Source: Megaustenia siamemsis
Taxonomy: Eukaryota > Mollusca > Gastropoda > Stylommatophora > Ariophantidae
Direction: 5' to 3'
Length of the DNA stretch: 64,000 bases
Assembly (NCBI GenBank): GCA_032433765.1
Contig: JAVIAB010000156.1
Span: 88,245,150 to 88,309,149, forward strand
This document shows positions 1 through 11,504 of the stretch, one piece after another. The number at the start of each line of letters is the position of its first letter. Positions within the stretch are counted from its first letter, which is position 1. The notes under the pieces were generated by a model. It searched no databases and was not told the origin of the DNA. It was given only the letters and a program-made list of their open reading frames with translations. The position numbers and the translations under genes were made by a program.

Positions 1-563
1 ATGTGAATATAGCAAATATGGGAATGTCCCGCTTGTGTTGATGTGAATGTAGGAAATATGGGAATGTCCCGCTTGTGTTGATGCCAATGTAGCAAATATG
101 GGAATGTCCTGCTTGTGTTGATGCCAATGTAGCAAATATGGGAATGTCCCACTTGTGTTGATGCCAATGTTGTAAATATGGGAATATCCCACTTGTGTTG
201 ATGCCAATGTAGCAAATATGGGAATGTCCCACTTGTGTTGATGTGAATGTAGCAAATATGGGAATGTCCCACTTGTGTTGATGTGAATGTAGCAAATATG
301 GGAATGTCCTGCTTGTGTTGATGCCAATGTTGTAAATATGGGAATGTCCTGCTTGTGTTGATGCCAATGTTGTAAATATGGGAATGTCCTGCTTGTGTTG
401 ATGCCAATGTTGTAAATATGGGAATGTCCTGCTTGTGTTGATGCCAATGTAGCAAATATGGGAATGTCCTGCTTATGTTGATGCCAATGTAGCAAATATG
501 GGAATATCCCACTTGTGTTGATGTGAATGTAGCAAATATGGGAATGTCCCACTTGTGTTGATG
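1..563. repeat. 40-bp minisatellite, 14 copies
   Basis: Fourteen units of exactly 40 bp are seen, starting at the window edge. The shared core is GGGAATGTCC followed by CTTGTGTTGATG. Variation is confined to a few columns (TGTGAATGTAG or TGCCAATGT(A/T)G, and CCCG, CCTG or CCCA). No open frame of note crosses it. It probably continues beyond the left edge and lies in the intron upstream of the first recognised exon. Confidence 0.95.
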
Positions 564-1107
564 CCGGTTTACACTAAATGGAGTGAGAGTCATTCTTGCC
601 AATATTCGAGTCAGGCTTACCTAGACAATGTGTGTCATGTGATGCCACAGAGACATATAAGACAGGAAGACTCAAGGAGAATGACATGTCCAACTGAAGT
701 GCCATGTACAGAATATAAGTGTACAGCAGAGTAGTCTTCTGATATGTGTACTGCATACACAAGTACAGCAGAGCAAACATTTTAACTTATAGATCAACAT
801 GAAAGATCAAAAGTACAATAATAAAATCAACTTTGTATCTTCTAGATCGACAAGAAAGATAGAAAGTTCAGTAATAAAATCAACTTTGTATCTTATAGAT
901 CGACATGAAAGATCAGAGTACAACAAGATAATCAAGATTGTAACTTTCAGATCTGATCAGAGGTACAGAAAAATGTAGCCAAAAATGCCTGAAAACAAAA
1001 CGAAGGTAACAGTAGTTTCTGTGCTTCAAGCTGAGCTCCCACCCATGTACTGCATTGAAGTGAAGAAACTTTGCAAACATGAGAAATGTTGTCTTGCTTC
1101 TCTACAG
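564..1107. other. intron sequence with a short 53-bp triplicate
   Basis: No gene is seen here. Positions 788-947 hold three diverged units of about 53 bp, each with AGATC(A/G)ACA(T/A)GAAAGAT near its start. The last bases, tctctacag at 1099-1107, form a pyrimidine-rich splice acceptor for the exon that follows. The ATG-initiated frame that runs into the exon from 985 is judged to be intron read-through and not a start. Confidence 0.6.
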
Positions 1108-1215
1108 CTTCGAATTCACCATGAGATCACGGCTACCAGTGGCTACCATAAGAATGGGAGACACTACAACATGTACGACGACAGCATTGCCTGGCATGAT
1201 CATGACTTTCTGAAG
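1108..1215 (+). CDS. ADAM17: ADAM17-like metalloprotease, exon A (catalytic domain)
   Basis: This is an internal exon of 108 nt, phase 0 at both ends, bounded by tctctacag and the donor AAG|gtaggt. It encodes 36 residues (1-36 of the visible product). The segment GRHYNM, then AW and FLK, lines up with the HYNM...AW...LL stretch of ADAM17, which lies just before the CLAHLF region in that family. It joins in frame to the exon at 24525, 23.3 kb away. On its own the match is modest; order, phase and continuity with the next exon make it convincing. Earlier exons (signal peptide, prodomain, start of the catalytic domain) must lie left of the window. A 47-bp tandem repeat begins only 34 bp after the donor. 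Confidence 0.78.
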
Positions 1216-1249
1216 GTAGGTCTGTGATGTATCAATCTTAAGGACAGCT

Positions 1250-1390
1250 CAAACTAGAAAACTGATTGTGACAATATCTACTGTAAGCAATTCTTTCAAA
1301 CTAGAAAACTGATTGTGACAATATCTACTGTAAGCAATTCTTTCAAACTAGAAAACTGATTGTGACAATATCTACTGTAAGCAATTCTTT
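1250..1390. repeat. 47-bp tandem triplicate
   Basis: Three practically identical units of 47 bp start with CAAACTAGAAAACTGATTG. They lie in the intron just after the exon A donor. The near identity implies recent duplication. Confidence 0.95.
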
Positions 1391-1544
1391 CATGTGAAAC
1401 ATAATTGTCTCAGAGATTCAGCAAAATTAATTCTTGTGCCAAAAAAAAACATATTTTTTGTTCAATTTGCTGAAAATGTAGCATTTTATGTGGAAAATCT
1501 ATAAATCTAAACTAATAAAGATAACTTCATGTAATTTGATTATG

Positions 1545-1820
1545 CATGTAGAACAATACGGTATATCATTTCTGCATATAGAACATTATGTTATATCATT
1601 TCTACATATAGAACATTATGTTATATCATTTCTGTCTTCTAGAACATTACTTTATATCATTTCTGCCTCTAGAATGTTACGTTATATCATTTCTGCCTCT
1701 AGAACATTAAGTTATATAATTTGTACTTATAGAACATTGCGTTATATCATTTCTGCATATAAAACACTACATTATATCATTTCTGCCTATAGAACATTAC
1801 GTTATATAATTTCTGAACTA
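1545..1820. repeat. 30-bp minisatellite, about 9 copies
   Basis: Nine units of about 30 bp share the core AGAACATTA(T/C)GTTATATCAT and TTCTGC. They are AT-rich and moderately diverged. The open frame across it is a by-product of the unit length being a multiple of three. Confidence 0.9.
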
Positions 1821-3157
1821 ACAACTTTAGGATTAGATCTATGGTTACCAAAATATGCTCATCTATGGGGAACAATAATAATTTTTGTTTAAAATTAATG
1901 GTAAAGGTAATCAAATATAACTTAAAAAATCATTAAGTTATTGATCTACAGCAGTGCTATATTCTTAAGTGTCTGCCAAATTTGGAGACAAAATATTAGT
2001 AACTTTTTGAGATATTGCACTAAATGTCACTAAAAATGTAGTAAAAATTGAATAAAAAAAAAATAGCAAAAATGTAACTTACCGTGCTGGTTTTAAAACA
2101 TAAACTTGGTTTAATGTGCTCCTGCTGCATGTGTGTCATCATCAGGTTATTCCTCTCTAAACACTTTATACAGCTATTTTTATCTTCTTATCCATTTTAA
2201 TCCTTTCCTCAGCTGCTCTTATAAGTGCTGATCAAACTTTCAAAATGATGACATGTTGCAGTACCTACATCATCATTATCACTGGTTGGCGTAGGTGTAA
2301 CACTAGATGGTTTTTACTCCATCTATTCCTATAAATGTTCTGTAAATTCCTTTGTTCGATTCTGCAACTGACTTCTAAGATTCTGCCTTCTGTGATTCTG
2401 TGTACTGTTTGCCCGTCTCACTGCCTCGCTGATTTGACCGACCGATGGACTGACTGTCGACCCACAGACTGGACTTGCTTTGACTGGACTCGTGACTTGT
2501 TTACTGACTGAATGACTGACCCGTACTTGAACTGAGACTGCAAACTATGAATGGACAGGAAACTTGATCTGCTTCCCTCGAGATCTCTTCATGTGGTGTA
2601 CTTCATGCTGTTGTGTGATTGTACCTGTACTGCAGAATCTGATAACAAAGTCTTTCTTCACGACACTAACGTTCGTTCGTCACCACACCGTCAGACACGA
2701 CAAGTAATGGTGATAATTCACTGGACACAAAGTCCTCTCACAAACATCAACATGAGTTTATTGACAGGTAATTTGCCAAGTAACACAATATGTACAAGCC
2801 AACGGCTTACACTGCACTCGGCTGTTTATACACGCGAAATGTACTGTAAGCACCTCCTCACTGCAGTCGTGCCTCAATCAACTCTCACATCAGTCGGTCC
2901 AAACGCTGAAATCCTCTTCGTCTGGAACCTAAACTATGTTCCTATATTAAGCACAATAACTATCTCATCATTAAACCCGAGACTTACTTCTACAATAGTA
3001 TAACTCTTAGTTACTCCATGGACTAACTCTTAGTCACTTTTTGGGCTCCACGAGCCATTGGCCTACCTTCTAATCTACTGGGGTCTACAGCAATTGCCTC
3101 GCAGGCCGTTCCCTGTGTAAATCTGTGTGAAAATCTCCTCACTATCTAAAGCTCAAA
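1821..3157. other. intergenic-like intron DNA, no gene recognised
   Basis: No recognisable coding sequence is present. At about 2266-2300 the reading CATCATCATTAT and GGTTGGCGTAGGTG resembles the 3' end of the RTE fragment at 3158-3486 on the minus strand, so a short LINE relic is likely. Positions 2430-2540 are rich in GACTGACTG-type words. The 150-codon frame at 2551-3003 has no features of a known family and is not annotated as a gene. Confidence 0.5.
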
Positions 3158-3486
3158 AGATTGTTGAAAGTTCCCTGGACAGCTAAAAAGACCAATGAGG
3201 AAGTTCTCAAAGAGGCCAACACAAAAAGGGAGCTCTTAAAAATCATTAGAAAGAAACAATCAACATTTTTCGGGCACATCATGAGAAGAAGAAAGTTGGA
3301 ATACTTGGTTACAACTGGCAAAATAAAAGGAAAGAGAAATCGCGGACGACAAAGAGAGAAAATACTGGATAGCTTTGTGTCATGGCATGGAAAACAGTCA
3401 AAAACAGAACTGATACGATGCACTGTAGATAGAAGATTATGGAGGGACAAGATCACCTACGCCAACCGGTATGGCACATGATGATG
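3158..3486 (+). mobile_element. RTE-like LINE, 5'-truncated 3' end
   Basis: The frame from 3161 encodes the C-terminal part of an RTE-type polyprotein: LKVPWTAKKTNEEVLKE, then FFGHIMRR, then GKIKGKRNRGRQREK. The last codons are followed by a short (ATG)n tail (catgatgatgat). It is flanked by ATCTAAAGCTCAAA at 3144-3157 and ATCTAGAGCTCAAA at 3487-3500, a 14-bp target-site duplication with one mismatch, so it is an older insertion. Only the tail of the element is present, so it is a dead copy. Confidence 0.85.
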
Positions 3487-3547
3487 ATCTAGAGCTCAAA
3501 CTCTAAAACTAAAACTGAACTGACTAATCTCTTCACTTTCTTCCCGT

Positions 3548-4128
3548 GTAGTGCCCCCATCACTCACTCACCTCATTGTTACACATTTTCTTTCCACGTG
3601 CCCCCCCATCACTCACTCACCTCATTGTTACACATTTTCTGTCCACGTGCCCCCCCATCACTCACTCACCTCATTGTTACACATTTTCTGTCCACGTGCC
3701 CCCCCCCTTCACTCACTCACCTCATTGTTACACATTTTCTGTCCACGTGCCCCCCCATCACTCACTCACCTCATTGTTACACATTTTCTGTCCACGTGCC
3801 CCCCATCACTCACTCACCTCATTGTTACACATTTTCTGTCCACGTGCCCCCCCATCACTCACTCACCTCATTGTTACACATTTTCTGTCCACGTGCCCCC
3901 CCATCACTAACTCACCTCATTGTTACACATTTTCTGTCCACGTGCCCCCCATCACTCACTCACCTCATTGTTACACATTTTCTGTCCACGTGCCCTCCCA
4001 TCACTCACTCACCTCATTGTTACACATTTTCTGTCCACGTGCCCCCCATCACTCATTCACCTCATTGTTACACATTTTCTGTCCACGTGCCCCCCATCAC
4101 TCACTCACCTCATTGTTACACATTTTCA
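3548..4128. repeat. 48-bp minisatellite, about 12 copies
   Basis: Units of about 47-48 bp carry CACTCACTCACCTCATTG and TCTGTCCACGTG plus a C-run of variable length (CCCCC to CCCCCCC). The changing C-run shifts the frame from unit to unit, which gives several overlapping open frames on the + strand. These are not genes. Confidence 0.95.
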
Positions 4129-4139
4129 CCTCTGCTGTT

Positions 4140-4400
4140 ACATAGGCAATCATGTCCTTCCAGAATCTTCTATTCACAGTGCATCATATCAATTCTGTTG
4201 TTGACTGTTTTCCATGCCATAACACTATCTAGTATCTTCTCTCTTTGTTATCCATGATCTCTCTTTCCCTGTATTTTTCCTGTTTCCTTCCACAAATCCA
4301 CATTGTTCTTCACTTATTTCTGGTTTTATTTTGTTCCTTACACGTCTCATGATGATTCTTAGTCATATTTTTGTCCTATGACTCATGAAACTAATAGTGC
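4140..4400 (-). mobile_element. RTE-like LINE fragment, inverted relative to 3158-3486
   Basis: Read on the minus strand this matches the element at 3158-3486 over its last ~150 bp (for example TCCATGCCATAACACTATC on the + strand against TCCATGCCATGACACAAAGC in the reverse complement of that copy). The match is diverged and interrupted. No tail or target-site duplication is evident. The two fragments face each other across the 48-bp minisatellite. Confidence 0.7.
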
Positions 4401-4449
4401 GATGGTCTTCACAATCAGTGGACTTCTTTTCTTCTTGCTTTGCTTTTAT

Positions 4450-4835
4450 TGGCATTAACTTTACCTAATGCACAATCAGTTAAATGAATTAACAGGAAGA
4501 AAAGAAGTCAAAGTTTCAGGATGTGTGAAATCAAAAGAAAGAAATATAATAATGGAACAGGAGAAGAGAATGGAAAGATGGACAGAATATTTCAGTCAAC
4601 TATATGATGATGGAAGACCAGAGTTAAACAATTCAAACAAAGACACAGGCCCACCAATAATGCAGAGTGAAGTGGTGGAGGCAATTCAACACTTGAAAAA
4701 AGGCAAAGCTCCACGTCCTGACAATATAACAATCGAAGAGATAAATGCATTAGGAGAGCTGGGAGTACAAGTCATAACAAAACTACTCAATGATATATAC
4801 AGCACTGGATACATACCCGAAGATCTACTATAATC
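4450..4835 (+). mobile_element. LINE fragment, region between endonuclease and reverse transcriptase
   Basis: The open frame 4468-4833 reads MERWTEYFSQLYDD, then SEVVEAIQHLKKGKAP, then DNITIEEINALGELG. This is the conserved linker and start of the reverse transcriptase domain of APE-type LINEs (the usual wording is ...AI..LK.GKA.G.D.I..E). It stops abruptly at the start of a 44-bp tandem repeat. It may belong to the same family as the element at 40760-41977, but the two do not overlap, so this cannot be tested here. Confidence 0.75.
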
Positions 4836-4837
4836 TA

Positions 4838-5045
4838 TCTATGTATGTTAGCCCATACTGACTGAACCATCTCCTAGATAACCAATGTATGTTAGCCCAT
4901 ACTGACTGAACCATCTCCTAGATAACCAATGTATGTTAGCCCATACTGACTGAACCATCTCCTAGATAACCAATGTATGTTAGCCCATACTGACTGAACC
5001 ATCTCCTAGATAACCAATGTATGTTAGCCCATACTGACTGACTGA
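4838..5045. repeat. 44-bp tandem repeat, about 5 copies
   Basis: Units carry GATAACCAATGTATGTTAGC and CATACTGACTGA. The sequence is a clear relative of the large array at 8246-9891 (GATAACCAGTGTATGTTAGC), so both derive from one satellite split by the insertion of the Penelope element. Confidence 0.9.
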
Positions 5046-7180
5046 TTCTCGACCTTAATACTTTTGAATTCAATGGTCAGTTTTAAGATCAAGTCAGTGG
5101 TGTAGCTATGGGAACCAAGATGAGTCCTAGTTATGCTTGCCTGTTCGTGGGTTACCTTGAACATCAAATACTGAACTCGTACCGTGGCCCCCTTTCTCTT
5201 AAATATCTCCGGTACATCGATAATGACGGTTTTGGACTGACTGACTTGCCGGAAGATGACATCTCCAGGTTCCTCGACTACATTGGCAACTTTCATAAAT
5301 CCATCCAAATTACATCACATATCTCTTCCTCGTCCGTCACTTTTCTTGATCTTATCGTCTACCTTGGTACCTCCAGCCTTCACACTTCTGTCTTCTATAC
5401 GCCCACTGTTATCTTCTTGACACCTCGTCTAATCCATCTCAATGCAGAGATTTCATTCCATATTCTCAATTATTACGATTTCGTTGTATCTGCCAGGATG
5501 ATCAAGATTTTCTTCAACAGGCCCACCTGATGTTAACTTTCTTTAGGCTGACTCGGTTCTCCAATCTACCTTCCAACGAGCTCTTGATATTTCCCTGCCG
5601 GTGGCACTCACCCCATCCACCCGCCGTTCCTTTGATAGGACCATATTTATACTCACCTACCACCCTCACAACTTGGCTGTGGTGAGATCCTTAACCGGCA
5701 TCGCTCCATTCTCCACTCAGATCCCACTACCCGCCTACTTTTCAGTGATCCTCCTTTGGTATCCTGTCCTTCAAATGTGACAGGAGCCTGAGAGACATTC
5801 TTGTCACGAGCCACCTCCCCCGCTCAAACCACAAACACCTTGGTACAGTTCGTTGTGGACGTCGAGTTTGCAGAACTTGTGACTACGTGCTCTGCACTGA
5901 CTCGGTCTTGTTCCCTAATAGGCGATTTGACATCAAGGAGGTGTTTCCTTGTGTGTCACGGAATATCATCTATGTCATAATATGTAAGGATTACCAGATG
6001 ACGTGGGGTGTCCGGTTAGCGCAATCGATAGGCGGTTGGCTTACCACGGCAGCAGCCGGGGTTCGTTCCCTGGCGAGGACACCTGGGTTTTACTAATTCC
6101 CTAAAAATTAGTGGGAGCCGCGATAGCTCAGTGGTTAGTGAACTGGACTACAAAGGACAAGGGGTAGGGTTCGATCCCAACCGATGGCTCCGGGTTCACC
6201 CAGCCTTAAATGGGTACCGGATTTTTTCTGGGAAAGTAAATCAGCACGGGCGTAATACCGACCACATTACCCCAAAAATCATGTGCTGAAGGTCTGTAAA
6301 ATATAGGGTCACTAACACCATATTTCCCTATACGCCACTTGGCGTGACGGGGGGTACTTTTTACTTACCAGATGACGTATGTGGGCGTTTCTGGACAATA
6401 CCTGAGTGACAGATTTTTTGAGCATCTTCATGATGTTGAGCAAAAGACTGGTAGCCCAGTGTCTGCACATTTCAACTCCCCTGGCCATAGTGGTAAACCT
6501 GACATGCAAGTTACTGGCATTGTCTCATGTCACTCCAGCAATTGCAGTCAGTTTACCCTTGAGAATCACCTCATTGCCCAGTTGGGTTCGCTGTCCCCCC
6601 AAGGCATGAACATATCACTTTCATAAACATAGGACACCTACTACACATTTCTTACCCCCATGTGCTACAGAACCTATACATGTATGCATATTTGTCTGCA
6701 TATGTATTGGCACATTTGGACACCTTTGAGTTTTCTTTTGTGTGCTTTGTGGTAATATATACGGATTTATGCTTGTACGCATGTATGGTTATGTACACAT
6801 GTTTTTTACACATCGGTTTGTTGTGCACACACACAGTTAGATATACACAATTTATACATATCTTGTACCCACCTCCCCATATTTTTAGAAGCCTTCCATC
6901 TTCTTGCTTGACTGCCTGGTCAGTGAGATATATATTCGGCCATCCTGCCCTCTTATTTTATCTCATTCAGAAGCTGACCATGCACCACAGGAAAGTGACT
7001 TTTAAAAAAAATTTCCTTTCTTGAGTATCTAGCATATTATTGCCATGTAGTTAGATTTGTGTACATATCCGTATATATTTTTGTGTTGTTATTTGTTGTT
7101 TGAACTAAGGCCTACTTGGCCGAAACTTTGAATTTGTTAATTACCACATAAAGCTTTTACCATACTACTTTTTTCTTCTT
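5046..7180 (+). mobile_element. Penelope-like element, copy 1 (decayed, SINE inside)
   Basis: The frame 5108-5530 holds the reverse transcriptase core: VAMGTKMSPSYACLFVGYLE, then a RYIDN motif in place of the usual YIDD, then VTFLDLIVYL. After several frame breaks come the cysteine-rich linker (FPNRRFDIKEVFPCVSRNII, from about 5905) and a GIY-YIG endonuclease (MTYVGVSGQYLSDRF, then GSPVSAHFNSPGHS, 6372-6626). The end is GGCCGAAACTTTGAATTTG plus a T-rich stretch near 7180, matching the 3' ends of the other two copies. The 5' part of the reverse transcriptase is missing. A tRNA-headed SINE (6005-6364) is inserted just before MTYVG. The copy is dead. Confidence 0.9.
6005..6364 (+). mobile_element. 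SINE with two tandem tRNA-like heads, copy 1
   Basis: The insert is flanked by a perfect 14-bp duplication TTACCAGATGACGT (5991-6004 and 6365-6378). The first head runs from GTGTCCGGTTAGCGC to GGGTTCGTTCCC and GGACAC, where GTGTCC pairs with GGACAC as an acceptor stem. The second runs from GGAGCCGCGATAGCTCAG (A-box like) to GGGTTCGATCCC (B box) and GGCTCC, again with pairing acceptor ends. A body with CAGCCTTAAATGGGTACCGG follows, then a hairpin-like ACGCCACTTGGCGTGACGG and a short T-rich end. It would be transcribed by RNA polymerase III and moved by a LINE partner. Confidence 0.88.
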
Positions 7181-8245
7181 TTAAAAAAAATTTTCATTAT
7201 CATCAGTTTTACAGCAGCTTTGCATCCCTATGCATCTTGGTGCATCTCATGCCTTTACTCTGTATATTAGCCTATACTGACTGACTGATACATCTTTGAG
7301 ATAACCAGTGTAAATTAGCCTATAGGGACTTTGATAAATTGAAACTGGTAACTTCCGGGAGCTATGAAAAGCCAAATTCGATTTTTTTCTACATCGCCGC
7401 CATTTTCGGAAATTGGCCAAAATTGGTTAAAGGGACACGCACTTTAACGCATTTTCCTGGAGATGTCACATGACTTGTGTTACTATTTATATATGTTAGG
7501 TGAAAGGTCAGGAAATACCCTACAGTCTGGTGAAAGAATTATTCGAATACTTGTAGCCGTTTTCAAGATATTAGTGATTGAATGCATTATTTGTACATTT
7601 TTAATGATTTTTCCATATTAAACAGTAAATTTACTGGCTGGTATTGACAAAACAGAGATTTTTAAATTCAGCACCCATTTAAACATAAGAATGCAGCCAA
7701 TTGAAAACGATCTGCCGATACCGTCATGTAAAAATAATTTAAAGGGAGCATCTCCATGGGTAGAAATCACGTCACACGCCATATTTGATAGTCAAATCCC
7801 ATGTCTCAGAATAACTCTGCTTTTTTTTTACAAAAATACACTTAATTAACTAGTAACATCACAAAAACAATGGATTTGTAAAATTTAGGTACTTTGATAC
7901 AAATTTCGAAGTTGTCTGTTGTGACAAGCTAGCTAGATAGCCCTTGATGCAAGCTAAACAATGATACCTTAATTATGGCTGTACGACAATTAGAAAAAAA
8001 AGTTATTAATTTTTAAATGAATTAATTTTGACTTAAATTGATTAAGAGGAACATAGAGGAAAATATCATTGGGCCCGTTTGGATAGTTGTCCATCAGCCT
8101 GGAAAATTTAGAGTTGGCCGATTATGATGGCACAATGGTTTAAAAAGGGGATAGTCCCTGCCATTTAATAATTTATTTAGATATAAAGGAATCGACAGAT
8201 CACTTTCAAATTTTACACACTTTTATTTAAATGGTAAATTAATTT
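7181..8245. other. satellite relic and an unassigned ~0.9-kb segment
   Basis: Positions 7258-7330 are 1.5 diverged units of the 43-bp satellite (ACTGATACATCTTTGAGATAACC). From about 7331 to 8245 lies non-repetitive, AT-rich DNA with no frame above 60 codons, after which the satellite resumes. The segment looks like an insertion into the array. I see no terminal inverted repeats, polymerase motifs or clear target-site duplication. Confidence 0.55.
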
Positions 8246-9891
8246 TTACTGATTGATACATCTCTGAGATAACCAGTGTAATGAGTGTATGTTAGCCCTG
8301 ACTGACTGACTGATACATCTCTGAGATAACCAGTGTAATGAGTGTATGTTAGCCCTGACTGACTGACTGATACATCTCTGAGATAACCAGTGTAATGAGT
8401 GTATGTTAGCCCTGACTGACTGACTGATACATCTTTGAGATAACCAGTGTATGTTAGCCCTGACTGACTGATACATCTTTGAGATAACCAGTGTATGTTA
8501 GCCCTGACTGACTGACTGATACATCTCTGAGATAACCAGTGTATGTTAGCCCTGACTGACTGATACATCTCTGAGATAACCAGTGTATGTTAGCCTATAC
8601 TGACTGACTGATACATCTCTGAGATAACCAGTGTATGTTAGCCTATACTGGCTGACTGATACATCTCTGAGATAACCAGTGTATGTTAGCCCTGACTGAC
8701 TGACTGATACATCTTTGAGATAACCAGTGTATGTTAGCCTATACTGACTGACTGATACATCTCTGAGATAACCAGTGTATGTTAGCCTATACTGACTGAC
8801 TGATACATCTCTGAGATAACCAGTGTATGTTAGCCTATACTGACTGACTGATACATCTCTGAGATAACCAGTGTATGTTAGCCCTGACTGACTGACTGAT
8901 ACATCTCTGAGATAACCAGTGTATGTTAGCCTATACTGACTGACTGATACATCTTTGAGATAACCAGTGTATGTTAGCCCTGACTGACTGACTGATACAT
9001 CTCTGAGATAACCAGTGTATGTTAGCCCTGACTGACTGATACATCTCTGAGATAACCAGTGTATGTTAGCCCTGACTGACTGACTGATACATCTCTGAGA
9101 TAACCAGTGTATGTTAGCCTATACTGACTGACTGATACATCTCTGAGATAACCAGTGTATGTTAGCCCTGACTGACTGACTGATACATCTTTGAGATAAC
9201 CAGTGTATGTTAGCCCTGACTGACTGATACACCTCCAAGATAACCAGTGTATGTTAGCCCTGACTGACTGATACATCTCTGAGATAACCAGTGTATGTTA
9301 GCCCTGACTGACTGATACATCTTTGAGATAACCAGTGTATGTTAGCCCTGACTGACTGATACATCTCTGAGATAACCAGTGTATGTTAGCCCTGACTGAC
9401 TGATACACCTCCAAGATAACCAGTGTATGTTAGCCCTGACTGACTGATACACCTCCAAGATAACCAGTGTATGTTAGCCCTGACTGACTGATACACCTCC
9501 AAGATAACCAGTGTATGTTAGCCCTGACTGACTGATACATCTCTGAGATAACCAGTGTATGTTAGCCCTGACTGACTGATACATCTCTGAGATAACCAGT
9601 GTATGTTAGCCCTGACTGACTGACTGATACATCTCTGAGATAACCAGTGTATGTTAGCCCTGACTGACTGATACACCTCCAAGATAACCAGTGTATGTTA
9701 GCCCTGACTGACTGATACACCTCCAAGATAACCAGTGTATGTTAGCCCTGACTGACTGATACACCTCCAAGATAACCAGTGTATGTTAGCCCTGACTGAC
9801 TGATACATCTTTGAGATAACCAGTGTATGTTAGCCCTGACTGACTGATACATCTCTGAGATAACCAGTGTATGTTAGCCCTGACTGACTGA
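8246..9891. repeat. 43-bp satellite array, about 40 copies
   Basis: Units of 39-47 bp share GAGATAACCAGTGTATGTTA and end in GACTGACTGA. Length variation comes from loss or gain of a GACT step and from a CCCTGACT/CCTATACT alternative. Variants with CACCTCCAAGA instead of CATCTCTGAGA cluster at 9230-9780, showing local spread of a mutant unit. The short open frames on the minus strand (SQRCISQSV and similar) are satellite artefacts. Confidence 0.95.
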
Positions 9892-10039
9892 TTTGTGAAA
9901 GATTCTCTTCAGACCTACAGGTTGCATGTTTCCTGCACAATCATCATGGCTTTTCTTGCAAGTGTTGTTTCCTCTATTCCAGCAATTTGTCACCAAAAAT
10001 TGTCTTATTCTTCTTTGCACACGCATCACAGTAATTAGA

Positions 10040-11285
10040 CATAACCTCCACTATTTGAATGATTGATTGAGAATCTTTCAATGATTGATTTAATGAGAAT
10101 TTTTGAATGATTGATTTCATGAGAATATTTGACTGATTGATTGAATGAAAATATTTGAATGATTGATTTAATGAGAATATTTGACTGATTGATTGAATGA
10201 AAATATTTGAATGATTGATTGAACGAAAATCTTTGACTGATTGAATGATTGATTGCATGAGAATCTTTGATTTAATAAGAATCTTTCATTGATTGAATGA
10301 ATGAGAATAATTGATTGATTGAATGAGAATCATTGATTGATTGAATGAGAATATTTGATTGATTAAATGAGAATCTTTGAATGATTTATTTAATGAGAAT
10401 CTTTGACTGACTGATTTATTTAATGACAATTGTTGATTGATTGAATGAAAATCAGTGATTAATTGAATGAGAATCAGTGACTAATTGATTGAATGAGAAT
10501 CTGTGATTGATTAATTGAATGAGAATCACTGATTGATTGAATGAGAATCTTTGACTGACTTGTTGATTGAATGAGAATCTTTGACTAACTGGTTGATTGA
10601 ATGAGAATCTTTGACTAACTGGTTGATTGAATGAGAATCTTTGACTGACTGGTTGATTGAATGAGAATCTTTGGCTAACTGGTTGATTGAATGAGAATCT
10701 TTGACTAACTGGTTGATTGAATGAGAATCTTTGACTAACTGGTTGATTGAATGAGAATCTTTGACTAACTGGTTGATTGAATGAGAATCTTTGACTGACT
10801 GGTTGATTGAATGAGAATCTTTGACTAACTGGTTGATTGAATGAGAATCTTTGACTAACTGGTTGATTGAATGAGAATCTTTGACTGACTGGTTGATTGA
10901 ATGAGAATCTTTGACTAACTGGTTGATTGAATGAGAATCTTTGACTAACTGATTGATTTAATGAGAATCTTTGACTCATTGATTAAATGAAAATCTTTAA
11001 CTGACTGATTGATTGAATGATAATCTTTGACTAACTGGTTGATTGAATGAGAATCTTTGACTCATTGATTAAATGAAAATCTTTAACTGACTGATTGATT
11101 GAATGATAATCTTTGACTAACTGGTTGATTTAATGAGAATCTTTGACTGACTGATTGATTGAATGATAATCTTTGATTGATTGAATGCGACTCTTTGATT
11201 GATTGATTGAATGAGAACCTTTGACTGATTTGATTGAATGTGAATCTTTAACTGATTGATTGAATGAGAATCTGACTGATTGTGT
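10040..11285. repeat. 30-bp satellite array, block 1
   Basis: The core is GATTGAATGAGAATCTTTGA. Between about 10556 and 10975 the period is an almost perfect 30 bp, with degenerate 22-34-bp units on both sides. The 175-codon minus-strand frame is a by-product of the period being divisible by three. The same satellite reappears at 20436-20600 and 24431-24492. Confidence 0.95.
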
Positions 11286-11504
11286 TCCAGTGTCACCACA
11301 CTCCAGATCAGACTTCAACTGGACGAATGAATAACAAGATCTCCACAAGATAGCAATTTGTTTATTCCAGTCATTCTCTAAATGGTCACAATCTAATCTA
11401 TATCTGTCAATTTACACAGCTGGACTAACTAAGGAGAGACTGACTACTAACTGCTGACTACTTCTTAATACTTGACTGTGAACTACTCTGCTGTGACTGT
11501 TCCA

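Noticed and set aside
985..1107. ATG at 985 as the start of an 80-residue protein
   Set aside because: A strong pyrimidine tract plus acceptor at 1107 and family alignment from 1108 show that the upstream part is intron.
2551..3003. 150-residue protein
   Set aside because: No recognisable domain; composition and position fit non-coding or degraded repeat DNA.
6005..6190. Two functional tRNA genes
   Set aside because: Both tRNA-like units are parts of a SINE with target duplication and a second copy at 25019; the cloverleafs are imperfect.
7331..8245. DNA transposon with terminal inverted repeats
   Set aside because: I could not find matching inverted ends or a target duplication.
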